DNA of 64,000 nucleotides from Chryseobacterium viscerum (GCF_025949665.1 NZ_JAPDFT010000002.1:310001-374000), one strand, 5' to 3'; numbered from the stretch's first letter, positions 26,906 to 36,499 are shown. Numbers and translations: made by a program. Notes: generated by a model from the letters alone, not told the origin.

Positions 26906-29137
26906 TTATTTTACAGGTTTGCTTCCCATTACGAATCTCAATTCACCACCGTTCATGATATCGCTGTGGTTCAGTTCCCAGCTTTTGTATTCTTTTCCAT
27001 TCAGGAACATTTTCTGTACATAGATATTCTTGTCAGATATTTTGTCTGCAATTACGGTGAATGTTTTTCCGTTTTCAAGCTTTAAAGAAGCTTTCGGGAA
27101 TTGTGGTGCTCCGATGGCATAAACAGGTTTCCCAGGTGTCACAGGATAGAATCCTAATGATGAGAAAATATACCACGCTGACATTTGACCGCAGTCTTCG
27201 TTGTTTACAATTCCATCAGGTTTTGCAGCATACATATTGTCGCGGATAAATTTCACCATTTTCTGAGTCTTGTAAGGACTTCCTGCATAATTATACAGGT
27301 ATGGAACATGATGCCCCGGTTCATCCCCGAATCCTAAAGATCCGATGAATCCTGAGATATCTACGTGCTGCTCTCCTTCCATATGAAGCGCTTCTGTAAA
27401 AGTTTTATCCAATTTTACTTCAAATCCTTTTTTCCCTCCGTACAGATTCATCATTTCGTCAATCTGATGAGGAACAAAGAAATCATATGCCCAGATGTTT
27501 CCGGAAACCCAGTGTGGCTGCAGTTTCTTCCAATCATTAAGGGTAAAATCTGCTAAGAATTTTCCGTCTTTCTGTCTTGGCCAGAAGTGATTATTTTCTT
27601 TATTGAAGGTATTCAGGAAGTTCATAGAACGTTTTTTATATACCTCTGATTCTTCTTTTTTACCTAATTTTTCAGCAAGCTGTTGAATACACCAGTCATC
27701 ATAGGAATATTCCAGTGTAGCAGAAACAGAAGCTCCGTTTTCTGATGGAGTGTAGCCTAATTTAATATAATCATTAAGACCGCCACCACCATCGCTGCTG
27801 CTCATTTTATCCGTTAAAGAAGCATCTTTCATCGCAGCAAATGCTTTTTCAGCATCAATACCAGGAACTCCTTTTGAAATAGCATCCCAGATTACCGAAG
27901 CACTGTGATATCCTAACATACAGAAATTATCATATCCGCAAAGCTCCCAGATTGGCATATGATCTTTACGATCGGTATATCTGCTGATCAGAGAGTTGGC
28001 AAATTCTTTCGTATGTTTCTGATCCATAATCGTCAACAGCGGGTGTGTTGCTCTGAATCCATCCCAGTAAGAATAGGTGCTGTAGTTGGTGAACCATTTT
28101 GTATTCATGTTTTCCTGAGCGGCAACATAGTCTCCATTAACATCCATATATAGGTTGGGTGCAATGAAGGTATGGTAAACCCCCGTGTAGAAAATTTTTC
28201 TCTGGCTGTCGGTTCCTCCTGTCACCTGAAATCTGCCGATCAGATCTCTCCATGTCTTTTGAGCGGTTTCTTTTGCTTTTGCAAAGTCTACATTTGTTGC
28301 TTCTGTATCAAAATTTTCCTGTGCGTTTTCTGTACTCACCGGAGATAAAGATACTTTAACTTCAATGCTTTCCTGATCTTCTGTTGAGAATCTTACAAAA
28401 GCTTTAGCATCTTTGGCAAGGGCAATTTTTTCATCATTTTTGATTTTTCCGTCAGCATAAACGCCGTAAGACTTAAACGGTTTGGAAAACTCCATTACGA
28501 AGTAAGCAAACCGTTTACCTCCCCAGCCGTTGCTGTAGCAGTAACCTTTGATTTTATTATTGCCTTCTACACTCACTAAAGTATGATAGATATTTCCGAA
28601 GATTTTATTAGTAGGATCAATAATGATATTGGCTTCACTACTTTTCGGGAAAGTATATTTATGAAATCCGACTCTTGGGGAAGCGGTAAGCTCTGCTTTA
28701 ATTCCATAGCTGTCCAGCATTACTGAATAATATCCCGGAGACGCTATTTCTTTATCATGCGTGAATTTTGAACGGTAGCCTGTCTCAGGATTATCTTCAG
28801 ATCCCGGCACCATTTTTACCTGTCCTACAGTAGGCATTACCAAAATATCTCCAAGGTCTGCCCATCCTGTTCCACTCAAGTGGTTATGACTGAATCCCAT
28901 GATCGTTTTGCTGCTGTAGTGATATCCGGAACACCAGTCCCAGTCACCGCTTTTCGTATTCTGATCCGGGCTCAGTTGTATCATCCCGAATGGCGTAGTT
29001 GCCCCCGGAAACGTATGCCCATGTCCTCCTGTTCCTATGAAAGGGTCTACCCAGGATAAAACATCATTTTTATTTTGCTGGGCACTGGCTACAGACATCA
29101 GGGTGGTAAAAAAGCAGATTAACAGTTCTTTTTTCAT
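26906..29137 (-). CDS. GH92 alpha-mannosidase (copy 2), altered catalytic Glu
   Basis: 743 residues from the Met at 29137, which begins a proper signal peptide (MKKELLICFFTTLMSVASA-Q). A Met 20 codons upstream gives a non-signal extension and is rejected. GH92 blocks: SWVDPFIGTGGHGHTFPGAT, GFSHNHLSGTGWADLGDIL, GDEPGHHVPYLYNYAGSP and EDCGQMSAWYIFSSLGFYP. In the motif where copy 1 has TEGNSWHY this protein has VSGNIWAY, so the Glu expected as general acid is Ser (about S545), and NED replaces DED before GQ. It may have a different substrate or mechanism, or belong to a subgroup with another acid. It follows GH130 by 128 bp. Confidence 0.87.
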   Translation of the reverse strand: MKKELLICFFTTLMSVASAQQNKNDVLSWVDPFIGTGGHGHTFPGATTPFGMIQLSPDQNTKSGDWDWCSGYHYSSKTIMGFSHNHLSGTGWADLGDILVMPTVGQVKMVPGSEDNPETGYRSKFTHDKEIASPGYYSVMLDSYGIKAELTASPRVGFHKYTFPKSSEANIIIDPTNKIFGNIYHTLVSVEGNNKIKGYCYSNGWGGKRFAYFVMEFSKPFKSYGVYADGKIKNDEKIALAKDAKAFVRFSTEDQESIEVKVSLSPVSTENAQENFDTEATNVDFAKAKETAQKTWRDLIGRFQVTGGTDSQRKIFYTGVYHTFIAPNLYMDVNGDYVAAQENMNTKWFTNYSTYSYWDGFRATHPLLTIMDQKHTKEFANSLISRYTDRKDHMPIWELCGYDNFCMLGYHSASVIWDAISKGVPGIDAEKAFAAMKDASLTDKMSSSDGGGGLNDYIKLGYTPSENGASVSATLEYSYDDWCIQQLAEKLGKKEESEVYKKRSMNFLNTFNKENNHFWPRQKDGKFLADFTLNDWKKLQPHWVSGNIWAYDFFVPHQIDEMMNLYGGKKGFEVKLDKTFTEALHMEGEQHVDISGFIGSLGFGDEPGHHVPYLYNYAGSPYKTQKMVKFIRDNMYAAKPDGIVNNEDCGQMSAWYIFSSLGFYPVTPGKPVYAIGAPQFPKASLKLENGKTFTVIADKISDKNIYVQKMFLNGKEYKSWELNHSDIMNGGELRFVMGSKPVK

Positions 29138-29185
29138 GATAAGAGAGGTATCGGAGATTTTTTTGTTTAAAAGTTGGTTTAAAAA

Positions 29186-29248
29186 TAGGAAAACCATTAT
29201 AAAATTCCCAGTAAAAGGGAAAATTAAGATGATTAACCTATTTTCCTA
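29186..29248 (-). other. Intercistronic hairpin between GH130 and GH92
   Basis: Outer arms TAGGAAAA (29186-29193) and TTTTCCTA (29241-29248), with an inner hairpin TTCCC-AGTAAAA-GGGAA at about 29207-29222. On the - strand it is followed by T-rich sequence. It may be a partial terminator or mRNA-stabilising structure. Confidence 0.45.
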
Positions 29249-29265
29249 AACTTTATATTACTGTA

Positions 29266-30237
29266 TTAAATTGAATTCTTTTTCATAAAATCAATAATTT
29301 CTGAGATATATCCAAAGGCAATAGCAACCACGGTATCAGCAGCACCATAATATACTGTTACTTTGTCCCCTTCAGTCAATGCTGCGCAAGGGAAAACCAC
29401 ATTTGGTACATCTCCTGTCAGTTCATACAATTCAGCCGGAGCCAACAGGTAAGGCTTCGTTCTGTACAATACTTTTGTAGGGTCTTCAAGATCAAGCAAA
29501 GCTGCTCCCATTGAATATCTGAATCCTCTGCAGGTATTGATCACTCCATGATAGAAAAGCAGCCATCCTTCTTCAGTTTTGATAGGAACCGGCCCTCCGC
29601 CGATTTTCGTGCACTGCCATGCACTGTCTTCGAAAGGAGTTACTTTCATCACACAACGATGCTCTCCCCAGTATTTCATATCAGGGCTGTAGCTGATATA
29701 AATATCACCGAAAGGCGTATGTCCGTTATCACTCGGACGGCTCAACATGGCATATTTACCATTGATTTTTTCAGGGAACAAAACTCCGTTTCTGTTGAAT
29801 GGAAGAAAGGCATTTTCGCACTGAAAAAATTCTTTAAAATCAAAAGTATATCCAATTCCGATGGTAGGACCATTGTACCCGTTGCACCATGTGATCCAGT
29901 AGCGGTCTTCTATGAAGGTTACGCGGGGATCATATTTGTAATCGGATTCAATCATATCCGTATTTCCTGCCTGCATTTCAATAGGGTCATGGTTGATATC
30001 CCAATTGATTCCATCTTTACTGAAACCAGCAAAAATATTCATCTGTACGGCCTTGTTATCACAACGGAAAACTCCTGCAAATCCATCTTCAAAAGGGATC
30101 ACCGCACTGTTGAATATACTGTTGGATGTTGGTATCGCGTATCTGTTAATGATCGGGTTTTCGGAAAACCTCCACATGATATCATTGCAACCTTCCGGGC
30201 GATCCTGCCAAGGGATCATTACTGATTGAGCTGTCAT
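29266..30237 (-). CDS. GH130 beta-1,4-mannosyl-N-acetylglucosamine phosphorylase-like
   Basis: 323 residues, no signal peptide, hence cytosolic. A five-bladed propeller family with [14 protein letters not shown] start ([18 protein letters not shown]), [39 protein letters not shown] holding the catalytic-type Asp, and [18 protein letters not shown]. Layout and length fit GH130 subfamily 2, which includes Bacteroides BT1033 that phosphorolyses Man-beta-1,4-GlcNAc to mannose-1-phosphate and GlcNAc. Within this PUL it would process the disaccharide left after the alpha-mannosidases. It lies 30 bp after an MFS gene that likely imports that disaccharide. Confidence 0.88.
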   Translation of the reverse strand: MTAQSVMIPWQDRPEGCNDIMWRFSENPIINRYAIPTSNSIFNSAVIPFEDGFAGVFRCDNKAVQMNIFAGFSKDGINWDINHDPIEMQAGNTDMIESDYKYDPRVTFIEDRYWITWCNGYNGPTIGIGYTFDFKEFFQCENAFLPFNRNGVLFPEKINGKYAMLSRPSDNGHTPFGDIYISYSPDMKYWGEHRCVMKVTPFEDSAWQCTKIGGGPVPIKTEEGWLLFYHGVINTCRGFRYSMGAALLDLEDPTKVLYRTKPYLLAPAELYELTGDVPNVVFPCAALTEGDKVTVYYGAADTVVAIAFGYISEIIDFMKKNSI

Positions 30238-30267
30238 AAAGTATTTTTTACTTTTTATTTTTAATTA

Positions 30268-31569
30268 TTATGAGTTGATTTGTTGTTCTTTCTGATTTTC
30301 CGGATGAGGAAAAGGAACGAATAGGGTAGCTAAAAATGCAGGAATGGTAGCAATCAATACCCAGATAAAGAATATTTTGTACCCAACCCAGTCACTGATC
30401 ATTCCGCTGAACATACCTGGAATCATTACACCAAGATTCATAATTCCTGTTGCAAATGCATAATGGGCCGTTTTGTGTTTTCCGGGAGCTATCTGCTGCA
30501 TCATGTAGAGCATCAACCCTACAAAGCCAAATCCGTATCCGAAATATTCCACTACCACGGCAATTCCTACCGGTAAAAGGTCTGCCGGCTGATAATAAGC
30601 CAGTAATGCATATACCACAAATGGAATATTGAATGCACAGCACAGCCATATCAAAGACCTTTTCAATCCGCGGGCTGAGATGAAATACCCTGCCAGTACA
30701 GAACCTAGAATAAATGCTGCAGAACCATATGTTCCATAAATAAGTCCGATATCAGAAGTAGATAATCCCAAGCCTCCTGAAGTTCTTGAAGCTTTAAAAA
30801 ATAAAGGTGCAATTTTGATGGCAAATCCTTCTGCAAAACGGTATAGAATAATGAATAGAATACACCACAGAATTTTCTTTTTGGTGAAGAAAGAAGTAAT
30901 AACTTCCAACAGTTCTTCACGAACATTTCCTGCAGTTTTCCCATCTTTCTGCTCTTCTTTGTTTTCTTTTGGCAGAATGAAATAATGATAAATAGCCAAT
31001 ACAAAAAACAGTAATGCATAGATCACCATAATGATCATCCAGGCATGCGTAACGCCTTTTGTTTTTTCTAAAACACCAGCGAAATAAACCAGTGCTCCAC
31101 TGCTGATAATCTTGGCAAGATTGTAAAATGCACCCTGCCAGCCAATATATTTTGCCTGCTCTTTATTGGTCAGAAAGCCAATATATGTTCCGTCCGCTAC
31201 CACATCATGAGTAGCTCCACAAAATGCCACTACTGCAAAAAGTGCAATACTGTATTTGAAAAAATCATGCATTGGCAGGCTTAAAGCTACTAATGCAAAC
31301 AGAATTCCTATCGCAAACTGAGTAAAAACAACAAAGAATTTTTTGGTTTTATAAATCTCCAGGAACGGGCTCCAAAGTGGCTTTAATGTCCAGGAGAACA
31401 TCACAAGGGCTGTCCAGAATGTAATCTGTGCATCCGAAACACCCATATCTTTATACATGATTCCTGAAACCGCATTAATGGTTACAAAGGGAACACCCAT
31501 TGCAAAATATAATGTGGAAATCCAAAGAATTGGCTGAATCCGACGGGTTCCGGAGTTGTTTTTTCCCAT
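30268..31569 (-). CDS. MFS transporter (AmpG-like), probable disaccharide importer
   Basis: 433 residues from the Met at 31569 (MGKNNSGTRRIQPILWIST). An in-frame Met 14 codons upstream is possible but falls in the structured spacer. Twelve hydrophobic helices are visible. The helix 1 block LYFAMGVPFVTINAVSGIMYK and the charge pattern resemble AmpG/muropeptide-type MFS permeases found beside GH130 genes in Bacteroidota. Inner-membrane import of Man-beta-1,4-GlcNAc or a short mannoside is inferred from the 30-bp spacing to GH130. Confidence 0.82.
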   Translation of the reverse strand: MGKNNSGTRRIQPILWISTLYFAMGVPFVTINAVSGIMYKDMGVSDAQITFWTALVMFSWTLKPLWSPFLEIYKTKKFFVVFTQFAIGILFALVALSLPMHDFFKYSIALFAVVAFCGATHDVVADGTYIGFLTNKEQAKYIGWQGAFYNLAKIISSGALVYFAGVLEKTKGVTHAWMIIMVIYALLFFVLAIYHYFILPKENKEEQKDGKTAGNVREELLEVITSFFTKKKILWCILFIILYRFAEGFAIKIAPLFFKASRTSGGLGLSTSDIGLIYGTYGSAAFILGSVLAGYFISARGLKRSLIWLCCAFNIPFVVYALLAYYQPADLLPVGIAVVVEYFGYGFGFVGLMLYMMQQIAPGKHKTAHYAFATGIMNLGVMIPGMFSGMISDWVGYKIFFIWVLIATIPAFLATLFVPFPHPENQKEQQINS

Positions 31570-31592
31570 ATTTAAAAATAAGATTCTAAATA

Positions 31593-31718
31593 AAAGAGAA
31601 CATCTCAACAATTCATTCAGGCTAAAAAAACGAAACTATAAATTTTTTGGAGATTCTACTCTATTCTCCCGCCTCAATGAATGTATCAAATAAAAATCTG
31701 ATGTTGAGATGTCTCTTT
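31593..31718 (-). other. Long structured spacer downstream of susD
   Basis: A 126-bp region folds as nested stems: outer arms 31593-31610 (AAAGAGAACATCTCAACA) and 31702-31718 (one base missing), inner arms 31611-31622 (ATTCATTCAGGC) and 31671-31682 (one mismatch), and a small hairpin GGAGA/TCTCC at 31649-31669. It sits between the susD stop (31744) and the MFS start (31569). Such structures can stabilise the susCD part of the transcript or attenuate the downstream enzyme genes. Confidence 0.65.
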
Positions 31719-31743
31719 ATTAATGAGTGATTCTGAATATTTT

Positions 31744-33369
31744 TTATTTCTTATCCCACCAAAGTTTTGTACCTCCGGTGTCAGGCCCGTTCAGCATTTG
31801 AGCAGCCTGCTGGTAATTGTATAATGACGTTTTAGTATCAATAGTGAAAGGAATTCTTCTGATCATTGCTTCTGTACTGATGGCTCCACCACTGTCATTT
31901 TTTCTTACTTTGAAAAGAATCGGATATCCTGTTCTTCTCTGCTCAGCCCATGCTTCCGGTCCGTTTGGATAAAGAGAAAGCCATTTTTGGGTAATGATTC
32001 TTTCTAATTTTCTTTCGTTGGTATCCCCGTTATTCCATGCAATGGTAATGGTACTTAGCTGAGGATGTCCCAAACCGATGTTATTGTCTGCATTTTTCGG
32101 ATCTACATAAGGTGCTTCTGTAGAAGTGTTATCCGCAAGGTAGGTTGCAACGCTCGCACTTTTCCCCCATTCTCCAAAAGACTGCTGAACTCCGGTAGTA
32201 TAGTTGGCTTGAATATCACCTGCTCCGGCATAACCTCTCAAGGCAGCTTCTGCTTTCAGGAACCATGTTTCTGCGGCAGTGAATAATTTCATTTTACCAT
32301 CAGTACCGGAAAAATAATCTCCGCTGGCAGATTTTGCCTGTGGCTGAGAGAATCCTCCGTAAGTTGATTTACCATTTAATAAATCAATTCCCTGGCGTAC
32401 TCCTATATATTTTCCTTGTAGGCTAGCATCTGATGCCGGAATAGCATATGCTGAAAGTCTTGGATCATTATATCCATTCATATAAGCCATCAAAGGAGCT
32501 CCTATTAAACAGTCTCCCCATGAATAAATAATAAAGCTTAATTCTGACTGTCCTACGCTGATCAATGCATTGTCCGCATTATCCGTAATCAATCCTGCTG
32601 TTGAAGCCAGTGCCTCTTCTGCATATTGTTTAGATTTCGCCGGATCAGCATAGCTCATTCTCATGGCTAGTCTCAGCTTTAGTGAATTGGCAAATTTTGC
32701 CCATTGAGCCATATTTCCTCCATACACTAAGTCTGCACTTTTCAGTGAAGTTTTATCTTCAACATTCTGTGTTGCTGACATGGCAATTACTTTCTGTAAA
32801 TCTGTAATGGCTGCAGTAAGATCAGCAATAAAATAATTGTAAGCCTCCTGTTGAGAGTCAAAATCCGTAACTCCGTTAGGGTTTGGTTTTTCATATTTGC
32901 TGTAAACTACAGGGCCGTGGCTGTCTGAAACTCTTGCTGCTGTAATGACTTTCAGAATCTTTTTCACAGCAAGTGTTCCGGTAAAATCTACCCCCGGATA
33001 GTTCCCCTTAGCAGCATTATCAATAATAATAGAATAATTGAAAATATCTTGTTGTCTGGCAATAATTCTGTTATTCCATCCATCCATCATCGAGTAAGTA
33101 AGGTTATTTACCCCTCCGTTAAATGGTGTGGCTGTACTGAACATTCCGCTGTACATATCTGCACTCAGGTTAGGATACAGCTGATAATCTGCCTGCAGCC
33201 CTCTCTGGATAGATTTCATAGGGTTCACAACAGCAATAAAATCTGCATAAAAATTTTCAGGCCCACCTAATTTTTCCTGATTATATTGGTCAAAGTCATT
33301 GGTACATCCCGAAGCAGAAAACAGTACTGCAGCTCCAAACACCAATGTTTTAATAGTATTGATTTTCAT
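31744..33369 (-). CDS. susD: SusD/RagB-family outer-membrane glycan-binding lipoprotein
   Basis: 541 residues. Lipoprotein signal with SASGC and lipidated C22. The helical SusD-like fold is indicated by FDQYNQEKLGGPENFYADF, MSGMFS-type early helices (LSADMYSGMFSTATPF), WAKFANSLKLRLAMRMSYADP (TPR-like region) and TFLKAEAALRG-like (WFLKAEAALRGYAGAG). It fits the SusD_2 subgroup (PF12771 type). It is a surface lid that presents glycan to the SusC channel. It starts 18 bp after susC ends and is presumably co-expressed. The ligand is inferred as high-mannose N-glycan from the neighbouring enzymes. The symbol denotes the family, not an identified orthologue. Confidence 0.92.
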   Translation of the reverse strand: MKINTIKTLVFGAAVLFSASGCTNDFDQYNQEKLGGPENFYADFIAVVNPMKSIQRGLQADYQLYPNLSADMYSGMFSTATPFNGGVNNLTYSMMDGWNNRIIARQQDIFNYSIIIDNAAKGNYPGVDFTGTLAVKKILKVITAARVSDSHGPVVYSKYEKPNPNGVTDFDSQQEAYNYFIADLTAAITDLQKVIAMSATQNVEDKTSLKSADLVYGGNMAQWAKFANSLKLRLAMRMSYADPAKSKQYAEEALASTAGLITDNADNALISVGQSELSFIIYSWGDCLIGAPLMAYMNGYNDPRLSAYAIPASDASLQGKYIGVRQGIDLLNGKSTYGGFSQPQAKSASGDYFSGTDGKMKLFTAAETWFLKAEAALRGYAGAGDIQANYTTGVQQSFGEWGKSASVATYLADNTSTEAPYVDPKNADNNIGLGHPQLSTITIAWNNGDTNERKLERIITQKWLSLYPNGPEAWAEQRRTGYPILFKVRKNDSGGAISTEAMIRRIPFTIDTKTSLYNYQQAAQMLNGPDTGGTKLWWDKK

Positions 33370-33386
33370 TGTCTTAATTGTAAAAG

Positions 33387-36347
33387 TTAGAAGTTAGCTT
33401 TTAAAGATAATCCGATAGATCTGGTAACCGGTAGACCGAAAGAATCTACTCCTACCCCACCAGGTGTATTTCCTGATACCTGCTCCGGATCAAACGGTGC
33501 TTTCTTATAGAAGAAAAACAAGTTGGTTCCTACTAAGCTTACTGTTGCATTTTTCAGATATTTTGAGTTGACATCAAACATATATGAAACAGATGCCTGA
33601 CGTAAACGGATTGTTGTAGCACTATATAAATACGCTTCATCAACTCCTTTCCCGAATCCTTCTGTTGTTCCTACTGCTTTATAATAATCTTTTGCATTCG
33701 TCAATCCTGTATAAGTCTGTCCTGCGTTTGGAGTTCCTGGTGCGTACACTGCATGTGGAATAGATACACCTCCGGCATCTCTTGCATCAGCAGTGGTTTG
33801 GCTTACTCCATATAAATCATTGGCTTTTTCTGTAAGCGATAATACTTTACCTCCGAATTTACCATCAATAAGGAAAGAGATTCCCAGTTTACCAATAGTA
33901 AAGGAGTTATTGAATCCCATGATAAATTTAGGGTTCGGATTACCCAAATAAGAAGGAGTACTCTCTGCCAAAGGAACACCTTTTTCATTCACAAGAATAC
34001 GGCCCTGATCATCTCTTTTAAATTTGATTCCATAAAGGTCTCCAAAAGAACCTCCTAATTTTAATCTTGTATAATCACCACCACCTGTTAGTGAAAAAGT
34101 CAGGTCTTTGGAAACATTGATACTTGTTGGTAATAATTCAACAATCTTGTTTTTATTTGCCGATGCATTCAAAGTAGCCGTCCATCCGAACTTTGACGAA
34201 TCAAAAATCTTGTAGGATAGTGAAGATTCAAAACCTGTATTTCTGATTTTTCCTGCGTTGATGTAGTATGATCCTGGAGCTAATCCTCCTAAATAGGAAG
34301 GAATTGTTGTTTCCAGTAATTGGTTGCTCGTATTGGAGTTATAATAAGTAATATCAAAATTTAATTTGTTCCCCAACATTCTCAACTCAGTTCCGGCTTC
34401 AAATGTTTTGTTAAGTTCCGGCTTTGGAAGCAATGCCTCAAAACCTGCTCCGGTAGCAAAAGAACTCTTAGGATATACAATGGTTCCTGCATCTACTCCA
34501 TAAACATACCCTTTGTTATATTCAACCATTGCATTGGTAATATTGGTAGGTAACCCCAAACCAACCGTTGCATAAGATCCTCTTACTTTCCAGAAATTAA
34601 TCACTTCCGGAAGTTTGAAAATAGAAGACAATATTGCGTTTGCTCCTACAGATTCATAATCAAACCCGGTTCTCCCTGTTAATGCTAAAGTAGAATCCCA
34701 GTCGTTTCTGAAAGTCATGTCTACATAGAACATATTTTTATACCCTACGGAAGCACTTGCAAAAACAGACTGTACCTGTTTTTTCATATTTGTATAGGTA
34801 TTATGATATCCATCTCCAGGCGCTCTGTTTACATTCCACTGAAGGTTATTCAAAGTGAAAAGATTTGGATTGGCCAGATAAGCATTATCAATTTGTCCTA
34901 TTTTATTTCTGGTAGTATTGATACTTCCTCCTACGGTAAAATCTAATGAAATAGATTCACTTATTTTAGGACTACCAATTAATAGAACATCTCCGTAAGT
35001 AGAAGAATTTTCGTATGTATTTTTAAGCATTCTTCCATTAGTACCGTTGGCTAGTAAGCTAGGTGCTGAGAAAGCTGCAATATCACGCTGGCTGTCTGAA
35101 ATATTCCAGCTGTAGTTCCCTCTTACTCTTGCTGTTAACCAAGGATTGATCTGGTAAGATAAGGAAAGGGCTCCGTATGTATTTTTGTTACTTACTGTCA
35201 CAGGGTTTCTGTTTAAGATCCAATAAGGATTCTGTGTCACCGGATTTCCTTTGAAGCTTCCGTCAGGATTTACTTCCCACCAGTTTTGAGCCGGCAAAAA
35301 TCTCGTTTTATCCAGATAAGAGTAATTATTCTCTCCATATTGGTCAAAATCTACGCCTCTTGGCAACCAGTACAAACTCGTCAAAGGAGAAAAAGATGCT
35401 CCCGGAGTCTGTCTGTTCTTACTTTCCTGTAGTGACCCGATGAAGTTGGCATCTAATGTCAGTTTATCATCCAAAAACTTACTTGAATTTCTGAAAGAAA
35501 CATTGTACTGATCAAAATATGACATGGGAACCACTCCTTTGTTGGTAGTATTTCCGATAGAGAAATAACTTGTTGACCTCTCATTTCCTGACTGGAAAGA
35601 AAGACTATTTACCCATGTCGTTCCTGTCTGAAGAAAGTCTTTAAGATAATCCTTTGAAGATCCTCTTGCTCCCCAGCTGTCTACTGCCTGTCCAGGTTGT
35701 GATCCTGATACAGAAGGGTCATAAGACAGATAACTATGCTGCAGTTTTGGAAGGCTATACGCTCTGTCTACTGTAAGGCTTGAGCTGTAAGTAATTGAGC
35801 TTTTCCCTGCACGCCCTTTTTTAGTCGTAATCAAAATAGCACCATTCCCTCCGGCAGAACCATACAGTGCAGAAGCAGAAGCTCCTTTCAGGAAGTTGAT
35901 GCTTTCAATATCATCAGGATTGATGGAGCTCAGTACATCTCCCGGATCCGGCATATTGGAATACTGTCCGATATCTGCAGATTTTCCTGTTCCATTGATA
36001 ATAGGAATTCCATCAATTACATACAGTGGTTGAGCATTGTTTACAGACTTATTCCCTCTCATGATCACCCTTACGGAGCTACCTACACCATTGGTTCTGT
36101 TGATCTGTACGTTGGAAACTTTTCCATTGATCGAATTTAATAGATTGGGAGTCTTCACTTCTGTAAGCTCATCCCCGCCAATCTGCTGACTGGAATACGT
36201 CAAAGAGCGGGCCTGCCTTTTTATCCCCAAAGAGGTGACTACGACCTCCTCAATAGTGTTTGTCTTCGTAGTGTCGGCTGATTTTTTCTCCTGTGCATTC
36301 GCAGTAAGTGAAAAAACAAACAGAACGGGTATAACTGCTTTTCTCAT
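33387..36347 (-). CDS. susC: SusC/RagA-family TonB-linked outer-membrane transporter
   Basis: 986 residues with a signal peptide (MRKAVIPVLFVFSLTANA-Q). A short linker carries the TonB-box-like EEVVVTSLGIKRQ (about residues 33-46). The plug domain follows (NSINGKVSNVQI, GGNGAILITTKKGR), then a beta-barrel to the terminal Phe. The usual N-terminal carboxypeptidase-regulatory domain of longer SusC proteins is missing, which explains the modest length. It imports oligosaccharides across the outer membrane together with SusD. First gene of the PUL; a 386-bp gap with a promoter box lies upstream. Confidence 0.93.
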   Translation of the reverse strand: MRKAVIPVLFVFSLTANAQEKKSADTTKTNTIEEVVVTSLGIKRQARSLTYSSQQIGGDELTEVKTPNLLNSINGKVSNVQINRTNGVGSSVRVIMRGNKSVNNAQPLYVIDGIPIINGTGKSADIGQYSNMPDPGDVLSSINPDDIESINFLKGASASALYGSAGGNGAILITTKKGRAGKSSITYSSSLTVDRAYSLPKLQHSYLSYDPSVSGSQPGQAVDSWGARGSSKDYLKDFLQTGTTWVNSLSFQSGNERSTSYFSIGNTTNKGVVPMSYFDQYNVSFRNSSKFLDDKLTLDANFIGSLQESKNRQTPGASFSPLTSLYWLPRGVDFDQYGENNYSYLDKTRFLPAQNWWEVNPDGSFKGNPVTQNPYWILNRNPVTVSNKNTYGALSLSYQINPWLTARVRGNYSWNISDSQRDIAAFSAPSLLANGTNGRMLKNTYENSSTYGDVLLIGSPKISESISLDFTVGGSINTTRNKIGQIDNAYLANPNLFTLNNLQWNVNRAPGDGYHNTYTNMKKQVQSVFASASVGYKNMFYVDMTFRNDWDSTLALTGRTGFDYESVGANAILSSIFKLPEVINFWKVRGSYATVGLGLPTNITNAMVEYNKGYVYGVDAGTIVYPKSSFATGAGFEALLPKPELNKTFEAGTELRMLGNKLNFDITYYNSNTSNQLLETTIPSYLGGLAPGSYYINAGKIRNTGFESSLSYKIFDSSKFGWTATLNASANKNKIVELLPTSINVSKDLTFSLTGGGDYTRLKLGGSFGDLYGIKFKRDDQGRILVNEKGVPLAESTPSYLGNPNPKFIMGFNNSFTIGKLGISFLIDGKFGGKVLSLTEKANDLYGVSQTTADARDAGGVSIPHAVYAPGTPNAGQTYTGLTNAKDYYKAVGTTEGFGKGVDEAYLYSATTIRLRQASVSYMFDVNSKYLKNATVSLVGTNLFFFYKKAPFDPEQVSGNTPGGVGVDSFGLPVTRSIGLSLKANF

Positions 36348-36491
36348 AAGGTATAGATTCGTTAGATTTAATTGAGAATCAATTACATTGCTTTATTTTT
36401 CAATACAAAAAAAATTATTGTTTTTTCAACAAAATTTTGCCGTTTATGTATTAAATTATTTAAAGTTTTGTTAAGATTTAATTCACATTCA

Positions 36492-36499
36492 CAAATCTA
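36492..36499 (-). promoter_or_regulatory. Candidate -7 box of the PUL promoter
   Basis: On the - strand TAGATTTG, a match to TAnnTTTG, about 145 bp before the susC start. It would give a long leader that could carry regulation. No well-spaced -33 TTG was found. The rest of 36348-36733 is very AT-rich and holds no ORF. Confidence 0.4.

Noticed and set aside
29138..29197. Longer start for GH92 copy 2
   Set aside because: The extension (MVFLFLNQLLNKK...) is not a signal peptide, while the Met at 29137 begins a typical one.
29548..30225. 225-codon open frame on the + strand over GH130
   Set aside because: It is antisense to a well-supported GH130 gene and shows no domain.
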